This document shows positions 26,171-34,928 of a stretch of 64,000 bases of DNA, in pieces. The first letter of the stretch is position 1, and each line of letters begins with the position of its first letter. The notes under the pieces are model-generated. The model saw only the letters and a program-made list of their open reading frames with translations. It searched no databases and was not told the DNA's origin. The position numbers and the translations under genes were made by a program. Source of the stretch: Flavobacterium dankookense (GTDB lineage Bacteria > Bacteroidota > Bacteroidia > Flavobacteriales > Flavobacteriaceae); contig NZ_SNXR01000017.1 of NCBI RefSeq assembly GCF_004362665.1, positions 62,001-126,000 of the forward strand. The letters run 5' to 3'.

Positions 26171-26644
26171 TCAATTTTCTTTTTCAAATTCGAAAGGTAT
26201 CGTCATCCCATCTCCAGAAACCACTGCGCTAAACGCATTACCTTTATTGGTATATTCAATACGTTTTGGAAACTCGTTGAGGTTGTTTTCAAAAACAAAC
26301 GAACGCTCATCAACTTTAGACAGTTTGAATACAGTTGGTTGCGTGTCTTCTTTCCCAGTAACGGCAAACTCCCAAAGAGTATCTGTCTTACTTAACCTAA
26401 CATTCTCTTTCCAAACAGTGTCTTTCTCAAGCAAAGTGTAACCTATTCCAATAAATTCCGTGTTGCTTTTCTTTTCCCAACGTTCAAAAGTTTGCTTCCC
26501 ATCCTGGTCATTTTTTCTAATCCAATTCCCCACGAGCCAATCAAACTCGGTTTTGTTAGTCTCAACCTTTTGTACCGTCGTGTCTTCCGTTTTTTTACAA
26601 GAAAAGAAAATAGAAATAATCAAAAGTAATGTCAGTCGTTTCAT
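26171..26644 (-). CDS. DUF6265-like lipoprotein
   Basis: The signal MKRLTLLLIISIFFSC (lipid Cys 16) precedes a 130-residue lipocalin-like beta domain. It starts FDWLVGNWIRKNDQDGKQTF and continues ERWEKKSNTEFIGIGYTL, a pattern shared by small secreted bacteroidetal proteins of the DUF6265 type. No catalytic residues are known for the family. The gene is single, with an unrelated methyltransferase upstream on the same strand. Confidence 0.6.
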   Translation of the reverse strand: MKRLTLLLIISIFFSCKKTEDTTVQKVETNKTEFDWLVGNWIRKNDQDGKQTFERWEKKSNTEFIGIGYTLLEKDTVWKENVRLSKTDTLWEFAVTGKEDTQPTVFKLSKVDERSFVFENNLNEFPKRIEYTNKGNAFSAVVSGDGMTIPFEFEKEN

Positions 26645-26729
26645 TTTTAGTTAGTTTATTTTTTCTTTTTAAAAGGTATTATTTAAGTTACTAGACTTTC
26701 CATAAAGGAACTCAAAGCTTAAATCCATA

Positions 26730-27365
26730 CTATCGTTTATTTTCAGCAATTATGATCGTATGTACTTCTTCTGTTTTATCATTTTTCTCATAACGTTTTC
26801 GTATCAAATTTTGATTTCCAAAATGATTACGGTCTAACAGATTAGTTAAGTGCTCTAAATTATGATAATAAAAGTAAGTTCTATCACCGCTACTACCTTG
26901 CTGATAACCAGATTTTTCTTTTTCACCTTCAACAAAACTTAAGTATATTACCCCATTTTTGTTTAGCAAGTTTTTACAATTGACTACAAACTTTTCAACA
27001 TCCAATTCAGATAAATAAGGCAAACAAAAACCACAAACAATTCCATCAAACCTAGACGTAATAGTTTCAATCTTTCTACTGTCAACCAATTCAAATTTTG
27101 CAGTCGGGCAATTTCTTTTTGCCAATTCAATCATGTTAGGTGAAATGTCAGTTCCTAGAATTTCTAAATCGGGTCTTTTTGCCAAAAAATATCTTGTTAT
27201 GTTACCTGGACCACAACCAATTTCCAATACCGTAGATTTTTTTTTCGACAATAAATCGCAAAACACGTCATAAGTATCGTTATACAAATCCAAATCCATG
27301 AACTTATCTTCGTATAGTTTTGCTACTTTATCCCAAGTTTCAAATGTTTCTAAATATTTATCCAT
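26730..27365 (-). CDS. Class I SAM-dependent methyltransferase
   Basis: The 211-residue protein shows the Rossmann motifs of class I methyltransferases. Motif I is VLEIGCGPGNITRYF (about 45-59), followed by the acidic strand ILGTDISPNMIELA. Motif IV is FDGIVCGFCLPYLSE, and then NLLNKNGVIYLSF. The acceptor substrate cannot be inferred; small-molecule methyltransferases of the Methyltransf_25 type look most alike. Start codon ATG at 27365; the next gene upstream is on the same strand after a 65-base gap. Confidence 0.8.
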   Translation of the reverse strand: MDKYLETFETWDKVAKLYEDKFMDLDLYNDTYDVFCDLLSKKKSTVLEIGCGPGNITRYFLAKRPDLEILGTDISPNMIELAKRNCPTAKFELVDSRKIETITSRFDGIVCGFCLPYLSELDVEKFVVNCKNLLNKNGVIYLSFVEGEKEKSGYQQGSSGDRTYFYYHNLEHLTNLLDRNHFGNQNLIRKRYEKNDKTEEVHTIIIAENKR

Positions 27366-27430
27366 TTCTGTTTTTTTTTAGCACACGAATAATGTTTTAC
27401 AATAGGGTTATTGGTTCGTTGCTTTTTTGA

Positions 27431-27748
27431 TTAATTATTCTCAAATAGTTTTTTTCCGTTTTTCCAACTAATTAAGTCAACTTGATTCATTCGTTTGAAT
27501 TGAATTTTAGATGAAATTTTTTTTGATTGTTTCATTGCTTCTACATGTATTCCATTGCGATAAAAAGTATTAATTTCATTTTCACTCTCCCATAATGTCA
27601 TTGTATACCAAACTTTTAAATTCCAATTCCCAGTTACTTTATAATCTTTACATCCTGATTTTTTAAGTTCATTAATAATTTGCCCATTGAATTTAAAAAA
27701 CTCGATTAACTTTGAGTAAGAGTTCAACTCTATTTTAGTTATTGACAA
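27431..27748 (-). CDS. Small dimeric alpha/beta-barrel (ABM/DUF3291-like) protein
   Basis: The 105 residues contain the layout of monooxygenase-like ferredoxin folds: KVWYTMTLWESENEINTFYRNGIHVEAMKQSKK. The conserved W-ES pair and the late His of the group are present (quoted here in part). Such proteins may be oxygenases or simple binding proteins. The frame begins at a TTG at 27748 and no better ATG is available, so the exact N-terminus is unsure. It forms a pair with the methyltransferase downstream. Confidence 0.5.
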   Translation of the reverse strand: MSITKIELNSYSKLIEFFKFNGQIINELKKSGCKDYKVTGNWNLKVWYTMTLWESENEINTFYRNGIHVEAMKQSKKISSKIQFKRMNQVDLISWKNGKKLFENN

Positions 27749-28184
27749 TATAATTTTAGGGATTTTTTTTAATAAAAATTAAAATATATCTAGTCGCTTT
27801 GAGCAGCACTAAATTAATAATTTCATCTTTATCTTCTCAAATCTACAAAATTCTCAGACATGATAATTACGGTTTTCCACAAACAATTGATTTTTACAAA
27901 ACGGTATCAACAAACTTGTCATGCCGTAGAGATCTCATTTAAAAGTATCAAATCTCCTCATAAATGACAAAAGATGTGTCGGAAATAATAACTAACAATA
28001 AATTATATATTGAAATAACAATTTTTACTCCCAACTAAATCGTTTTCGTTTTAACAAAATTTTAATTCCATTTCATCAAAAAAAAGTATCTTCGCACCGC
28101 TTTTAGTTACTTTTGAAAGTGTAACATTTTCAAACAGTCTCAGACTACTAGTATTCAATCTATTACTAATTATATTTTTTTACA
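27749..28184. other. 436-base intergenic region
   Basis: No gene is visible. It holds a fragment TGTCATGCCGTAGAGATCTC (27918-27937) related to repeat elements elsewhere in the window, with a partner-like AAATCTCCTCATAAATGACA (27949-27968) that could fold back on it. The promoter region of the S46 peptidase is at its right end. Confidence 0.6.
28087..28094 (+). promoter_or_regulatory. Probable -7 box of the S46 peptidase gene
   Basis: TATCTTCG followed by CACC differs by one base from TAnnTTTG. It is the only such element upstream and would give a leader of nearly 90 bases. Confidence 0.35.
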
Positions 28185-30335
28185 ATGAAGAAAATTGTTT
28201 TATCCTTAATTGCAGGGATTATGCTTACGCCAATGAGTGTAAAAGCTGACGAGGGAATGTGGTTCCTAATGTTCCTTGAGCGTTTAAACCACCGCGATAT
28301 GCAAAAAATGGGCTTGCAACTAACAGCCGAAGAAATTTACAGCATCAACAACCACAGTTTGAAAGACGCAATCGTGCAATTCAACGGTGGATGTACAGCT
28401 GAAATCGTTTCTAAAGACGGTCTAGTATTAACCAATCACCACTGTGGTTATGATGCTATTGCTGAACTTTCAACTGCAGAGAAAAACCTATTGAAAGATG
28501 GTTTTTGGGCAGAAAACAGAAAGTCAGAAATAAAACCATCTAGTTTATTCGTTCGTTTCTTCGTTCGTATGGATGATGTTTCTAAAAGAATTTTATCAAA
28601 AGTAAACCCTTCAATGAGCGAAGCTGATAGAGAAAAAGCAATCAATCAAGAAATTGCTGCTATCGAAAAAGAAAACAACGAAGGCGGAAAATATACCGTA
28701 TCCGTTCGTCCTTTCTTTCAAGGAAACGAATACTACTACTTCGTATATCAAGATTATAAAGACGTTCGTCTAGTTGGAACTCCACCAGAAAGCTTAGGAA
28801 AATTTGGTGGCGATACAGACAACTGGGAATGGCCACGTCACACTGCCGATTTCTCTATGTTCCGTGTGTATGCCAACGCTGATGGTTCGCCAGCAGAATA
28901 CTCAGAAAACAACGTTCCTTTAAAACCAAAACACTACTTACCAGTAAACATCGGTGGAGTGAAAGAGAACGACTATGCCATGATTTTAGGTTATCCAGGA
29001 AGAACCAACCGTTGGATGCCAGCAGGTGGAATTGAGCAAAACGTTAAGTTTGCTTATCCTGCATGGGTTGAAGGTGCAAAAACAGGTATGGACAACATGA
29101 AAAAATATATGGATCAAAGTGATGCTTTGAACTTAATATATGCTTCTAAATATGCTAGCACGGCCAACTACTGGAAAAACCGTCAAGGAATGATTGATGC
29201 ATTATCAAAATTTGGTACAGCAAAAACAAAAGCAGCACAAGAAAAGAAATTCAACGCTTGGGCTAACAAACCAGCCAACAAAGCAAAATATGGCAACGTA
29301 GTTGAAAACATCAACAAATTCTATGGTTTAACTAACGAAAAATCAAGACACGACAACTACATGCAACAATTATTCAGAACGACTTCTTTCGGAACTATCG
29401 GAAGAACACTAGGTCGTCAATTGGATGCATACGTAAAAGCAGATGCTGCAAAACGCGCTCAACTTGCACCAGCTATCGAAGAAATGGCTACAGAAATGTA
29501 CAAAGAAATTCATATTCCTGCAGAGAAAGATTTGTTAGCAGCTCAATTGAAATTATACGCTACAAAAGCAACAGGATATGCAATTGCGCCAGCTGTAAAG
29601 AAAATCGGTGACGAAAACAATAACGATTTTACTAAATACGTAAACGCAGCATTTGATTTAAGTATCTTCACATCAATGGATAGAATTAAAGCGTTCTTAG
29701 CTATTCCAAACCAAGCAATGCTAGAAAGCGATCCGCTTTATACGTTGACTAACGATATGATTACACACTTCAATACAAAATCAGACGAAATCACCAAAGC
29801 ACAAAACGATTATAGTGCTTCATTCCGTCTATTAGTAGAAGGTTTAAGAGAGTCAAAAATCGGTACAATCAAATATCCAGACGCTAACTCAACTTTGCGT
29901 TTAACTTATGGAAAAGTACGTTCGTTACCTGCAGACAAGCGTAATGATGCAACTATTAACAACTACACAACGCTTGCAGGACAAGTTAAAAAATACAAAA
30001 AAGGCGATCAAGAATTCGACCTTCCAGTAAAAGTTCTTGAAATGCAAAAAGATAAAAACTACGGTCGTTATGCTGACAAAGACGGTTCACTACACGTAAA
30101 CTTCTTAACAGACAATGACATCACAGGAGGAAACTCAGGTTCACCAGTACTTAACGGAAAAGGAGAATTAATCGGTCTAGCTTTCGACGGAAACATCGAA
30201 GCAATGGCTGGCGACGTAATCTTCGACGCAAAATTACAAAGAACCATAAACGTAGATATCCGTTACGTATTGTGGGTAATCGAGAACTTCTCGGGTGCAA
30301 AACACATCGTTGACGAAATGACATTGGTGAAATAA
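28185..30335 (+). CDS. S46 family dipeptidyl-peptidase, DPP7-like
   Basis: The 716-residue secreted serine peptidase has a signal peptide (1-21, ending SVKA). Triad residues are His85/86 in LTNHHCGYDA, Asp222 in WPRHTADFSMF and Ser651 in TGGNSGSPV. S46 enzymes release dipeptides from peptide N-termini in the periplasm for amino-acid nutrition. Eighteen residues after the Ser is Gly669 (AFDGNIEAM). That position is Gly in DPP7, which prefers hydrophobic P1, and Arg in DPP11, which prefers acidic P1, so DPP7-type specificity is inferred. It is monocistronic with its own terminator. Confidence 0.93.
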   Translation: MKKIVLSLIAGIMLTPMSVKADEGMWFLMFLERLNHRDMQKMGLQLTAEEIYSINNHSLKDAIVQFNGGCTAEIVSKDGLVLTNHHCGYDAIAELSTAEKNLLKDGFWAENRKSEIKPSSLFVRFFVRMDDVSKRILSKVNPSMSEADREKAINQEIAAIEKENNEGGKYTVSVRPFFQGNEYYYFVYQDYKDVRLVGTPPESLGKFGGDTDNWEWPRHTADFSMFRVYANADGSPAEYSENNVPLKPKHYLPVNIGGVKENDYAMILGYPGRTNRWMPAGGIEQNVKFAYPAWVEGAKTGMDNMKKYMDQSDALNLIYASKYASTANYWKNRQGMIDALSKFGTAKTKAAQEKKFNAWANKPANKAKYGNVVENINKFYGLTNEKSRHDNYMQQLFRTTSFGTIGRTLGRQLDAYVKADAAKRAQLAPAIEEMATEMYKEIHIPAEKDLLAAQLKLYATKATGYAIAPAVKKIGDENNNDFTKYVNAAFDLSIFTSMDRIKAFLAIPNQAMLESDPLYTLTNDMITHFNTKSDEITKAQNDYSASFRLLVEGLRESKIGTIKYPDANSTLRLTYGKVRSLPADKRNDATINNYTTLAGQVKKYKKGDQEFDLPVKVLEMQKDKNYGRYADKDGSLHVNFLTDNDITGGNSGSPVLNGKGELIGLAFDGNIEAMAGDVIFDAKLQRTINVDIRYVLWVIENFSGAKHIVDEMTLVK

Positions 30336-30377
30336 TCAATCCTGCAAGGTTTTCATAGCCTTGTAGGTTTATATAAT

Positions 30378-30412
30378 AAACTCCGAACTATATTAGTTCG
30401 GAGTTTTTTTTA
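30378..30412 (+). terminator. Terminator of the S46 peptidase gene
   Basis: AAACTCCGAACT (30378-30389) and AGTTCGGAGTTT (30395-30406) give a 12-bp stem with a 5-base loop and a T tail. Confidence 0.9.
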
Positions 30413-30453
30413 TACATTATTTTGTCATTCCGTAGGAATCCCATCTTTTTTTT

Positions 30454-30588
30454 AGAGCGAATCATTCGGGATGTATCAGCAATCCATTTTCCCGCTTTCC
30501 GTTTCAATCTTTTTCGTCAGTTCGAGTTTTGGATTTAACCAAAGTATCGAGAACACGAAAAAGGATTTCCACTACAATCGGGGCTAAA
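30454..30588 (+). repeat. Composite dispersed repeat, copy B
   Basis: The outer parts (AGAGCGAATCATTCGGG, CCCGCTTTCCGTTTCAATC, GGATTTCCACTACAATCGGGGCTAAA) match the other copies. The loop is enlarged by a 43-base insert (30515-30557) bounded by TTTTTCGT and ACGAAAAA and containing GTTCGAG ... TCGAGAAC. The 343-base gap 30336-30678 otherwise holds the terminator, a TGTCATTCCGTAGGAATCCC fragment (30423-30442) and the next promoter. Confidence 0.8.
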
Positions 30589-30653
30589 CGGGATTTGAAT
30601 TGAATTTATGTTAACTTCTTCATCACTTATATTAAAATCCAATTCCAATTTGT

Positions 30654-30661
30654 TATTTTTG
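30654..30661 (+). promoter_or_regulatory. -7 box of the TPR gene
   Basis: TATTTTTG matches TAnnTTTG, 17 bases before the ATG at 30679. No TTG lies at -33. Confidence 0.5.
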
Positions 30662-30678
30662 ACCAATACTAGTATAAC

Positions 30679-31365
30679 ATGAAAAGCTTAACCATTTTCT
30701 TCATTCTAATCACCTTCAATATGATGGCTGAAACTGATTTTGACAAAGCTGAAAAGCTATACAAAGCCGAGAAGTACGAGCAAGCAAAACCATTGCTAGA
30801 AACGGTAATAAAAGAAAACCCAAACCACTACAAAGCCATCGAATACCTTGGCGACATAGCAGGTCATCAAAAACAATGGGATGCTTCAATAACTTATTAC
30901 ACCAAACTCAAAAATCAATTTCCAAAGAATGCAAACTATTGGTATAAATATGGCGGTTCAATGGGAATGAAAGCCAAGTCAGTCAATAAATTCAAAGCTC
31001 TCGGAATGATAGACGACATCGAAGGTTCTTTTCTAAAAGCCGCAGAATTAGATAAAAAACACATCGAAACACGTTGGGCTTTGGTCATGCTCTACATCGA
31101 ATTACCAGGAATCATTGGCGGAAGCGAGAAAAAAGCATTAAAATATTCAGATGAATTAATGAATCTTTCCAAAGTTGATGGACATCTTTCCAAAGGTTAC
31201 ATTGACGAGTATTTCAGTAGATACAAAAAAGCAGAAGTAAATTATTTAAAAGCCCACGAAATTGGTAACTCAAAAACCACTTTTCAAAAACTTTATAATT
31301 TATATTTGAACAAATTAAAAGACAAAGCGAAAGCAACTAAGTTAAAAGAACAATTCGAAAAATAG
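30679..31365 (+). CDS. Secreted or periplasmic TPR protein
   Basis: A signal peptide (MKSLTIFFILITFNMMA) precedes 210 residues of tetratricopeptide repeats. Examples are DFDKAEKLYKAEKYEQAKPL, NHYKAIEYLGDIAGHQKQWD and TKLKNQFPKNANYWYKYGGS. TPR solenoids bind partner proteins or peptides, here outside the cytoplasm. Nothing in the neighbourhood identifies a partner. An mpl-like gene follows after 87 bases that include octamer repeats. Confidence 0.8.
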   Translation: MKSLTIFFILITFNMMAETDFDKAEKLYKAEKYEQAKPLLETVIKENPNHYKAIEYLGDIAGHQKQWDASITYYTKLKNQFPKNANYWYKYGGSMGMKAKSVNKFKALGMIDDIEGSFLKAAELDKKHIETRWALVMLYIELPGIIGGSEKKALKYSDELMNLSKVDGHLSKGYIDEYFSRYKKAEVNYLKAHEIGNSKTTFQKLYNLYLNKLKDKAKATKLKEQFEK

Positions 31366-31414
31366 GTTAAAAGGTTATGGGTTTATAAGTTTACAAGGCA
31401 TTGTGTCTAAAATT

Positions 31415-31446
31415 CATAAACTCATAAACTCATAAACTCATAAACT
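31415..31446. repeat. Four tandem CATAAACT octamers
   Basis: Exact copies start at 31415, 31423, 31431 and 31439, ending 7 bases before the mpl start codon. Copy-number change would alter the leader length of mpl. Confidence 0.85.
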
Positions 31447-31452
31447 TTACAA

Positions 31453-32808
31453 ATGAGAACACATTTCATAGCAATCGGCGGAGCAGCCATGCACAATCTA
31501 GCACTAGCATTACACAATAAAGGATACCAAGTTACAGGAAGTGATGACGCCATATTTGAACCATCAAAATCACGTTTAGAAAAAAAAGGTTTATTGCCAG
31601 TTGAAATGGGTTGGTTTCCCGAAAAAATTACGCAAGACATTGAAGCAATCATTTTAGGAATGCACGCCAAAGCAGACAATCCAGAGTTGTTAAAAGCTAA
31701 AGAATTAGGTTTGAAAATCTACTCATATCCCGAATTTTTATACGAACAATCTAAAAATAAAACCCGAGTTGTAATTGGTGGTTCACACGGAAAGACTACC
31801 ATAACTTCAATGATTTTGCACGTAATGCATTATCATAATATCGAAGTAGATTACATGGTTGGCGCGCAATTGGAAGGTTTTGACACCATGGTTCATCTTA
31901 CAGAAACCAACGATTTTATTGTGCTTGAAGGCGATGAATATTTGTCTTCTCCAATTGACAGACGACCAAAATTTCATTTGTATCAACCTAATATTGCATT
32001 ACTTTCTGGAATTGCTTGGGATCATATTAATGTGTTTCCAACGTTTGATAATTATGTGGAACAATTTGAAATTTTTGTAAATCAAATTACTAAAGGAGGA
32101 ATTCTAGTCTATAACGAAGAAGATGAAACTGTAAAAAAAGTAGCCGAAGAAACTACAAATACTATAAGACGTTTACCATATGCAACACCAAGTTATTCTG
32201 TAGAAGACGGAACAACATTATTAGAAACTCCAGAAGGTCCAATGCCAATCGAAGTTTTTGGAGCACACAATCTAAATAACTTGGCTGGTGCCAAATGGAT
32301 TTGCCAAAACATGGGCGTTGACGAAGCCGATTTCTATGAAGCCATTGCCAGTTTTAAAGGCGCAAGCAAACGTCTAGAAAAAATCGCCGAGGGAAAAGGA
32401 AAAGTGGCTTATAAAGATTTTGCCCATTCACCAAGCAAAGTTTCAGCAACAACCAAAGCGGTTAAAAATCAATATCCTGATAGAAAATTAATTGCTTGTT
32501 TAGAATTACACACTTACAGTAGTTTGAATGCCGAATTTCTAAAAGAATATCAAAACGCACTTGACGCAGCCGATGTTGCCGTAGTTTTCTATTCGCCAGA
32601 TGCGGTAAAAATTAAGCAATTAGAAGAAGTAACTTACGACCAAATTGCGCAATCATTTCAAAGAGAAGATTTAATTGTTTACACCAATCCAGCCGATTTT
32701 AAGAATTTCTTATTTAGTCAAAATTTTGATAATTCTGCTTTATTATTAATGAGTTCTGGGAATTACGGTGGATTGAATTTTGATGAAGTGAAGGAGTTGG
32801 TGAAGTAA
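31453..32808 (+). CDS. mpl: Mur ligase, UDP-MurNAc:tripeptide ligase type
   Basis: The 451-residue protein has the three Mur-ligase domains. The N-terminus is HFIAIGGAAMHNLALALHNK, with the GGAAM variant of Mpl rather than the GIGG of MurC. The ATP-binding loop is VIGGSHGKTTITSM, followed by the central YLSSPIDRRPKFHLYQPNIA. The C-terminal domain has KDFAHSPSKVSATTKAVKNQ. Mpl attaches recycled L-Ala-gamma-D-Glu-meso-DAP to UDP-MurNAc in the cytoplasm. MurC is the alternative, but the N-terminal motif and the sugar-binding region favour Mpl. Confidence 0.85.
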   Translation: MRTHFIAIGGAAMHNLALALHNKGYQVTGSDDAIFEPSKSRLEKKGLLPVEMGWFPEKITQDIEAIILGMHAKADNPELLKAKELGLKIYSYPEFLYEQSKNKTRVVIGGSHGKTTITSMILHVMHYHNIEVDYMVGAQLEGFDTMVHLTETNDFIVLEGDEYLSSPIDRRPKFHLYQPNIALLSGIAWDHINVFPTFDNYVEQFEIFVNQITKGGILVYNEEDETVKKVAEETTNTIRRLPYATPSYSVEDGTTLLETPEGPMPIEVFGAHNLNNLAGAKWICQNMGVDEADFYEAIASFKGASKRLEKIAEGKGKVAYKDFAHSPSKVSATTKAVKNQYPDRKLIACLELHTYSSLNAEFLKEYQNALDAADVAVVFYSPDAVKIKQLEEVTYDQIAQSFQREDLIVYTNPADFKNFLFSQNFDNSALLLMSSGNYGGLNFDEVKELVK

Positions 32809-32820
32809 GATGTTTTTTTT

Positions 32821-32883
32821 CATTTCGACGAAGGAGAAATCACACTCGTAATTTTTTTATACGATTTCTGCTTCGTCGAAATG
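32821..32883. repeat. 21-bp inverted repeat, probable bidirectional terminator
   Basis: The arm 32821-32841 (CATTTCGACGAAGGAGAAAT plus C) pairs with 32863-32883 at 20 of 21 positions around a 21-base AT-rich loop. It lies between convergent mpl and DUF1287 genes with T/A runs outside. Fragments of the same word family recur in this window. Confidence 0.8.
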
Positions 32884-32891
32884 ACAAAGTA

Positions 32892-33497
32892 CTACTTTCC
32901 ATAATTAAAATGCCCAACAATTTTCCAGCTAAACAAGCAATCTTCTAAAACTTGTCCTCCGCCAATATTATGCACTATCATTGGATTTCCGTTGCTCGAT
33001 TTTTTATGAGTTACAATTCCAATGTGAGGTAATTTTCCGCCGATCATCCAAGTTACAATTTCGCCAGTTTTATAATCGTTTGGATTATCTGAAACTTCCA
33101 GTTTTTTGCCTTTTCGAATAAAGAAAACTTCAAGATTGGGAACTCTTCTATGGTCAATATTAGTATCAGTTTTTTTCAAACCCCATTTGGTTGGATAATT
33201 TGAAAAATTAGCTTTCATATCTTCGTGGACTTTTTTTTGTAAATCAATATCAAGTTTTCGATAAGCACGAATGATAACATCACTACAAACTCCAGTTTTT
33301 GGAGGAACATCACCATTGGGGTATTTTATCGAAACATAATCTGGCGTGTAAACGATACTTTCATCAATGATGGAAATAGCCGCATTAGAAAGTTTTTCTT
33401 CAAACGAATTTGGCTTAGGATTTAGAATGGTTTTTTCTTTTTTTTGCCCACAAGTTAAAAAACTTAAGATAATTAGTATAAAATAAAATCGTTTCAT
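32892..33497 (-). CDS. DUF1287 lipoprotein
   Basis: Lipoprotein signal MKRFYFILIILSFLTC (Cys 16). The 180-residue domain carries the DUF1287 pattern YTPDYVSIKYPNGDVPPKTG, CSDVIIRAYRKLDIDLQK, DHRRVPNLEVFFIRKGK and PHIGIVTHKKS. The conserved Cys-Ser-Asp, Asp-His-Arg and His residues suggest an NlpC/P60-like papain fold that could cleave or bind cell-wall peptides. The enzyme activity is inferred from fold resemblance only. It converges on mpl, another peptidoglycan-related gene. Confidence 0.8.
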   Translation of the reverse strand: MKRFYFILIILSFLTCGQKKEKTILNPKPNSFEEKLSNAAISIIDESIVYTPDYVSIKYPNGDVPPKTGVCSDVIIRAYRKLDIDLQKKVHEDMKANFSNYPTKWGLKKTDTNIDHRRVPNLEVFFIRKGKKLEVSDNPNDYKTGEIVTWMIGGKLPHIGIVTHKKSSNGNPMIVHNIGGGQVLEDCLFSWKIVGHFNYGK

Positions 33498-33550
33498 ATA
33501 TTTAGCCTTTTATTTACAAAACGTAAATATTACTATTTTAGTATAGAAAA

Positions 33551-34240
33551 GTGGAACAAAATTTTTCAATAAAAAACTGGGCAGAAGACGATAAGCCTCG
33601 CGAAAAGTTAATGCTGAAAGGGAAACAAACTTTAAGCGATGCTGAGTTAGTCGCTATTTTAATCGGTTCAGGAAGTCGAAATGAAAGTGCGGTTTCACTG
33701 AGCAAAAGAATTCTAGCAAGCGTTGATAATAATCTGAATGCTTTAGGCAAACTATCATTAAAACAATTGATGGAGTTCAAAGGAATAGGCGAGGCAAAAG
33801 CCATTTCGATTGTAGCAGCAATGGAATTAGGAAGAAGACGTAGAACAGAAGAAACAGTTGAACTTAGCAAAATAACTTCAAGCAAAGCGGTTTTTGAAAT
33901 TATGCAACCTATAATTGGCGAACTACCACATGAAGAGTTTTGGGTACTTTATTTGAATAATTCCAACAAAGTAATTTATAAATCACAACTTTCTAAAGGC
34001 GGAATAACAGGTACTGTTGTAGATATTCGATTGATTTTTAAAACTGCATTTGAGCAAAATGCAACATCAATTATTTTGACACACAATCATCCTTCTGGAA
34101 AATTAATTGCAAGCGATGCGGATAAAGAAATTACTAAAAAGCTTAAATTTGCAGGAGAACAAGTTGACATTAAAGTGCTAGACCATGTGATTATCACAGA
34201 AAAAAGCTATCTGAGTTTTCAAGACGAAGGAATTTTTTAA
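33551..34240 (+). CDS. radC: RadC family JAB-domain protein
   Basis: The 229-residue protein has an N-terminal helix-hairpin-helix-like region (SLKQLMEFKGIGEAKAISIV) and a C-terminal JAMM metalloprotease-like domain. The metal motif is LTHNHPSGKLIASDAD, with the upstream Glu in LPHEEFWVLYLN. RadC is widely annotated as a DNA-repair factor, but its biochemical role is not settled. The start is GTG (33551). It is followed after 3 bases by yjjG and then by a further gene, forming a tight three-gene operon. Confidence 0.93.
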   Translation: MEQNFSIKNWAEDDKPREKLMLKGKQTLSDAELVAILIGSGSRNESAVSLSKRILASVDNNLNALGKLSLKQLMEFKGIGEAKAISIVAAMELGRRRRTEETVELSKITSSKAVFEIMQPIIGELPHEEFWVLYLNNSNKVIYKSQLSKGGITGTVVDIRLIFKTAFEQNATSIILTHNHPSGKLIASDADKEITKKLKFAGEQVDIKVLDHVIITEKSYLSFQDEGIF

Positions 34241-34243
34241 AAC

Positions 34244-34927
34244 ATGAATACGATTACCGATATATTTTTTGACCTCGATCATACGCTTTGGGATTTTGAT
34301 AAAAATTCTGTTTTAGCATTTGATAAAATTTTCAAAGCAAATCATCCAACGATTGACACCAACCAATTTGTAGAAATTTATGCACCAATAAATCAAGCTT
34401 GTTGGAAGTTGTATCAAGTAGATAAAATTACTCATGATGAACTGCGTTATCAACGATTAAAGCAGACATTTGATATTTTAAATTATTCAATTTCAGATGA
34501 CGAAATAGACCAAATTTCAATTGATTACATTGAGTTTTTGCCGGATAATAATTTGCTTTTCGATGGAGCAAAAGAACTTTTAGACTATTTGTTCCCAAAA
34601 TACAATTTGCATATTATTACCAATGGTTTTGCTGAAGTTCAAAACAGAAAACTTAAAAATTCAGGTATTGAAAGTTATTTCAAGACTATAACTGACTCTG
34701 AAAAAGCTGGTGTAAAAAAACCACATCCAAATATATTTGAATTTGCCTTATCTTTGGCTAATACAAATAAAGAAAACGCTATTATGATTGGCGATTGCAT
34801 TGAAGCTGATGTGAAAGGAGCAATTGATTTTGGTATGAGAGCGATTTTATTTGACGAAAAAAACAATAATACTTTTAAGGATGTTGAAAAAATCAATCAT
34901 CTTTTGGAATTAAAAAAAATAGTATAA
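34244..34927 (+). CDS. yjjG: YjjG-type HAD nucleotidase
   Basis: HAD-superfamily hydrolase of 227 residues. Motif I is FFDLDHTLWDFDKN (Asp10, Asp12). Motif II is IITNGFAEVQNRKL. The Lys motif is AGVKKPHPNIFEFAL and motif IV is MIGDCIEADVKGA. YjjG enzymes hydrolyse non-canonical pyrimidine nucleotides, cleaning the dNTP pool. It is in operon with radC, so a genome-maintenance role would fit. The substrate is family-level inference. Confidence 0.88.
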   Translation: MNTITDIFFDLDHTLWDFDKNSVLAFDKIFKANHPTIDTNQFVEIYAPINQACWKLYQVDKITHDELRYQRLKQTFDILNYSISDDEIDQISIDYIEFLPDNNLLFDGAKELLDYLFPKYNLHIITNGFAEVQNRKLKNSGIESYFKTITDSEKAGVKKPHPNIFEFALSLANTNKENAIMIGDCIEADVKGAIDFGMRAILFDEKNNNTFKDVEKINHLLELKKIV

Positions 34928-34928
34928 A

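Noticed and set aside
30454-30588. Insertion sequence
   Set aside because: The composite repeats are about 100-140 bp, encode no transposase and show no target-site duplication that I could see.
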